NCBI RefSeq assembly: GCF_958450345.1 | Contig: NC_088780.1 | Coordinates: forward strand, 29,101,667 to 29,165,666 | Direction of reading: 5' to 3' | DNA from: Calliphora vicina | Taxonomy: Eukaryota > Arthropoda > Insecta > Diptera > Calliphoridae | Length of the DNA: 64,000 bases | In this document: piece by piece, positions 62,356-64,000 of the stretch | Position numbering within the stretch: the stretch's first letter is position 1 | Layout: each line of letters opens with the position of its first letter | The notes under the pieces: generated by a model | Databases searched by the model: none | The model's input: the letters and a program-made list of their open reading frames with translations, nothing else | What the model was told of the DNA's origin: nothing | Program-made: the position numbers and the translations under genes

Positions 62356-62930
62356 ATGTCAAATTTAGCGCCAACATAGCGTCATATGCGGGAAGTTTCC
62401 CTTTACTTTTTTAATTTAAAAGAAAGTGCCGCTGAAGCACACCGGTTGCTGACCTAAGCTAATGGTGAATGTGTTCCATCTGTTTCAAGATGCGAGAGAT
62501 GTTTTGTTCGGATCAGAAGTGGTGATATTGACACGAAAGGCAAATATCGCCCAGGCCAGCCAAAAAAAGTTTGAGGACCATGAATTGGAGGCATTACTCC
62601 ATGAAGGTTGCGTCAAGCTGAACCGGGGCTTGCAAGATCATTGGGAGCTACTTAGGCAGCAATTTCCTGATATTTGCGAGAAGCAGGATTCATCCAAAAG
62701 TAGGGAAATTGGGTACCATACGAATTGAAGCCGAGAGACCTTGAAATATGTTTTCGCATGTATGAAATGCTGCTTAAACGCTATAAAAGAAAATAATTCT
62801 TGAACCGGATCAATACTTGCGATGCAAAATGCATCCATTGCGATAAAGCGAAGCGTATGGAATAGCTGTAAATATAGCTCTTTACGCTTAATTAGCAAAA
62901 TTAAACGCCACCTTGGGTGTCACATTTTTT
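62356..62930 (+). mobile_element. Mariner transposase N-terminal and central relic
   Basis: Plus-strand words in order: ESAAEAHRLL, FVRIRSGDIDTKGKYRPGQP, KKFEDHELEALLHEGC, GNWVPYELKPRDLE-like, then MLLKRYKRK, and NRIxTCDAKCIHCDKAKRME-like, matching the irritans/mellifera-type mariner order (SAAExHR, RFKSGDFD, KFEDxELEALLxED, WVPYELKPRD, LLQRxKRKSFL, TGDEKWIHYDNxKRK). Stops and shifts present; C-terminus absent. Confidence 0.8.
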
Positions 62931-64000
62931 AAAAAAATCACAAAAAATCCATTTATGATCCGAATGAGCTGATATTTAAAATATAAATAGTCCTAGAGAA
63001 GATCTACTAAAATATGTAGATTATGACTTTAAGGCCAAGTGTTATTTAGATTTATTTATTTTTTTTTTAAATTTGTTCGATCTTTTTTTAGTTTTTTTAG
63101 ATAGCTCTATTAGTTTTTCTTAGCTCTTTCATTTTCATTTCCATTTCCATTTCCAAAAATGCTGTTGGACAGTGTAATTTGTCTTAAATATTCGATGTGA
63201 TCATGTACATAGAATGCGATAGAATTTGAGTGGTTACAGTCGAAAATCAATTGTTCAAGATCAATGCTAATATTTCGGCTTCAAACACGGACACTTTGTT
63301 ACAGTTTTATTAAGTTAGATTTAAAACATTCTTTAAATTTAATTGATTTGAAATGTGTTAATTTCTCTCAATCGACTACAAATTCAATAAATAAATGTGT
63401 CTTCAACTTTTCTCTCAGTGAACTAAGTGCATGTTTATTTTGATTTATATGTATGTAAATATAAATGTATAAACTAGTATTTATATTTATTGATTGATTG
63501 ATTGCTTGAGATATTGTTTTATTTTGTATATTTAGATTTGAAGGAAACTGTATGACTTGACATACCTTCAAATTTTAATCCACTGCTATATTTGATTTAA
63601 TGTTGTTCTTGTTGTTTTAGTTGTTCTTTTTATAGATGGTTTATATCATTTTGTACAAAAAAAGTAAAATAATAATGTTGCAACTGCTGTTACTTATCAT
63701 GACAGTCATGACATGTTGTTTTAATTCATTATTTTTATATATAAAAATTGTATTATTTAAGCACTTTTTAATTATATAAATTGTTTATTATATTAATAGT
63801 TTGTTTTTTTATTAAGTTATTAATTTTATTATTTAATTAACATTGTTTTTAATAAAACGAGAATTATATTTGAAATACTTTTGTGGTGTATTAAATTTCA
63901 TTGTTACAAATGTTTCTTTGTTTAATTTTTATTTTATTTATGGCAAATATTTAGTTGAGTTTTTTTTTTTTGTAATTTTACTTTTTTAATTGTATAAAAA
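62931..64000 (-). other. AT-rich sequence to window end
   Basis: T-rich and A-rich runs only. The upstream Rim exons (zinc finger) must lie beyond 64,000 if the gene continues in this direction. Confidence 0.5.

Noticed and set aside
1..64000. CRISPR arrays, operons, riboswitches or other bacterial features
   Set aside because: The sequence is a eukaryotic, spliced, transposon-rich locus; the regular repeats seen are microsatellites or transposon-internal tandem units.

Overview
This is eukaryotic DNA, very AT-rich, and almost certainly from a higher (cyclorrhaphan, probably calyptrate) fly. The only clear host gene is a minus-strand, intron-rich orthologue of Rim (Rab3-interacting molecule, the presynaptic active-zone scaffold). 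The rest is long introns loaded with decayed transposable elements. The fly assignment is an inference from the Rim homology, the poly-Gln/His/Thr-rich exons, the mariner, Tc1 and Jockey-like remnants, and the two dispersed AT-rich repeat families with hairpin ends.

Rim runs right to left. I place 13 exons from 34,916 down to 2,574 whose splice phases all agree, plus one possible upstream exon at 40,412-40,497. In transcript order they encode a Ser/Arg/Gly-rich linker, the PDZ domain (two exons), a low-complexity linker plus the C2A domain (three exons), a Ser/Thr/Arg-rich linker that contains a RIM-BP docking motif (RQLPKVP) split by an intron, a 2.97-kb low-complexity exon ending in an acidic helix-like segment, and two short exons carrying the conserved block that leads into C2B. 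The N-terminal Rab3-binding zinc finger (to the right) and the C2B domain (to the left) are outside the window, so the gene is partial at both ends.

Region by region: 1-740 is a non-LTR retrotransposon RNase H relic. From 740 to 11 kb lies the 3' half of the visible Rim gene, with introns largely free of recognisable transposons but full of AAAAGCTTTT-like words. From 11 to 18.5 kb there is a transposon-filled intron, from 18.5 to 20.5 kb the C2A exons, from 20.5 to 26.5 kb a nested transposon mosaic, and at 26.5-27.3 kb the PDZ exons. From 27.4 to 33.9 kb there are mariner relics and an unidentified repeat, then the linker exon at 34-35 kb. From 35 to 64 kb there is a long stretch of nested MITEs, foldback elements, Tc1/mariner and non-LTR remnants, and microsatellites, with no convincing host exon except the one near 40.4 kb.

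No previously undescribed multi-gene system is visible. The most interesting material is (i) two repeat families with the same layout (end hairpin, sub-terminal inverted repeat ATACCCTWCA, tetranucleotide array, and in one family about 150-bp internal tandem units), which resembles the DINE-1/Helentron-associated class; (ii) several apparently uncatalogued terminal-inverted-repeat elements, many nested in one another; and (iii) details of the Rim protein (split SH3 ligand, alternative CAGTAG acceptor, lost calcium ligands, candidate PP1 docking site). No database search was possible, so novelty is untested throughout.
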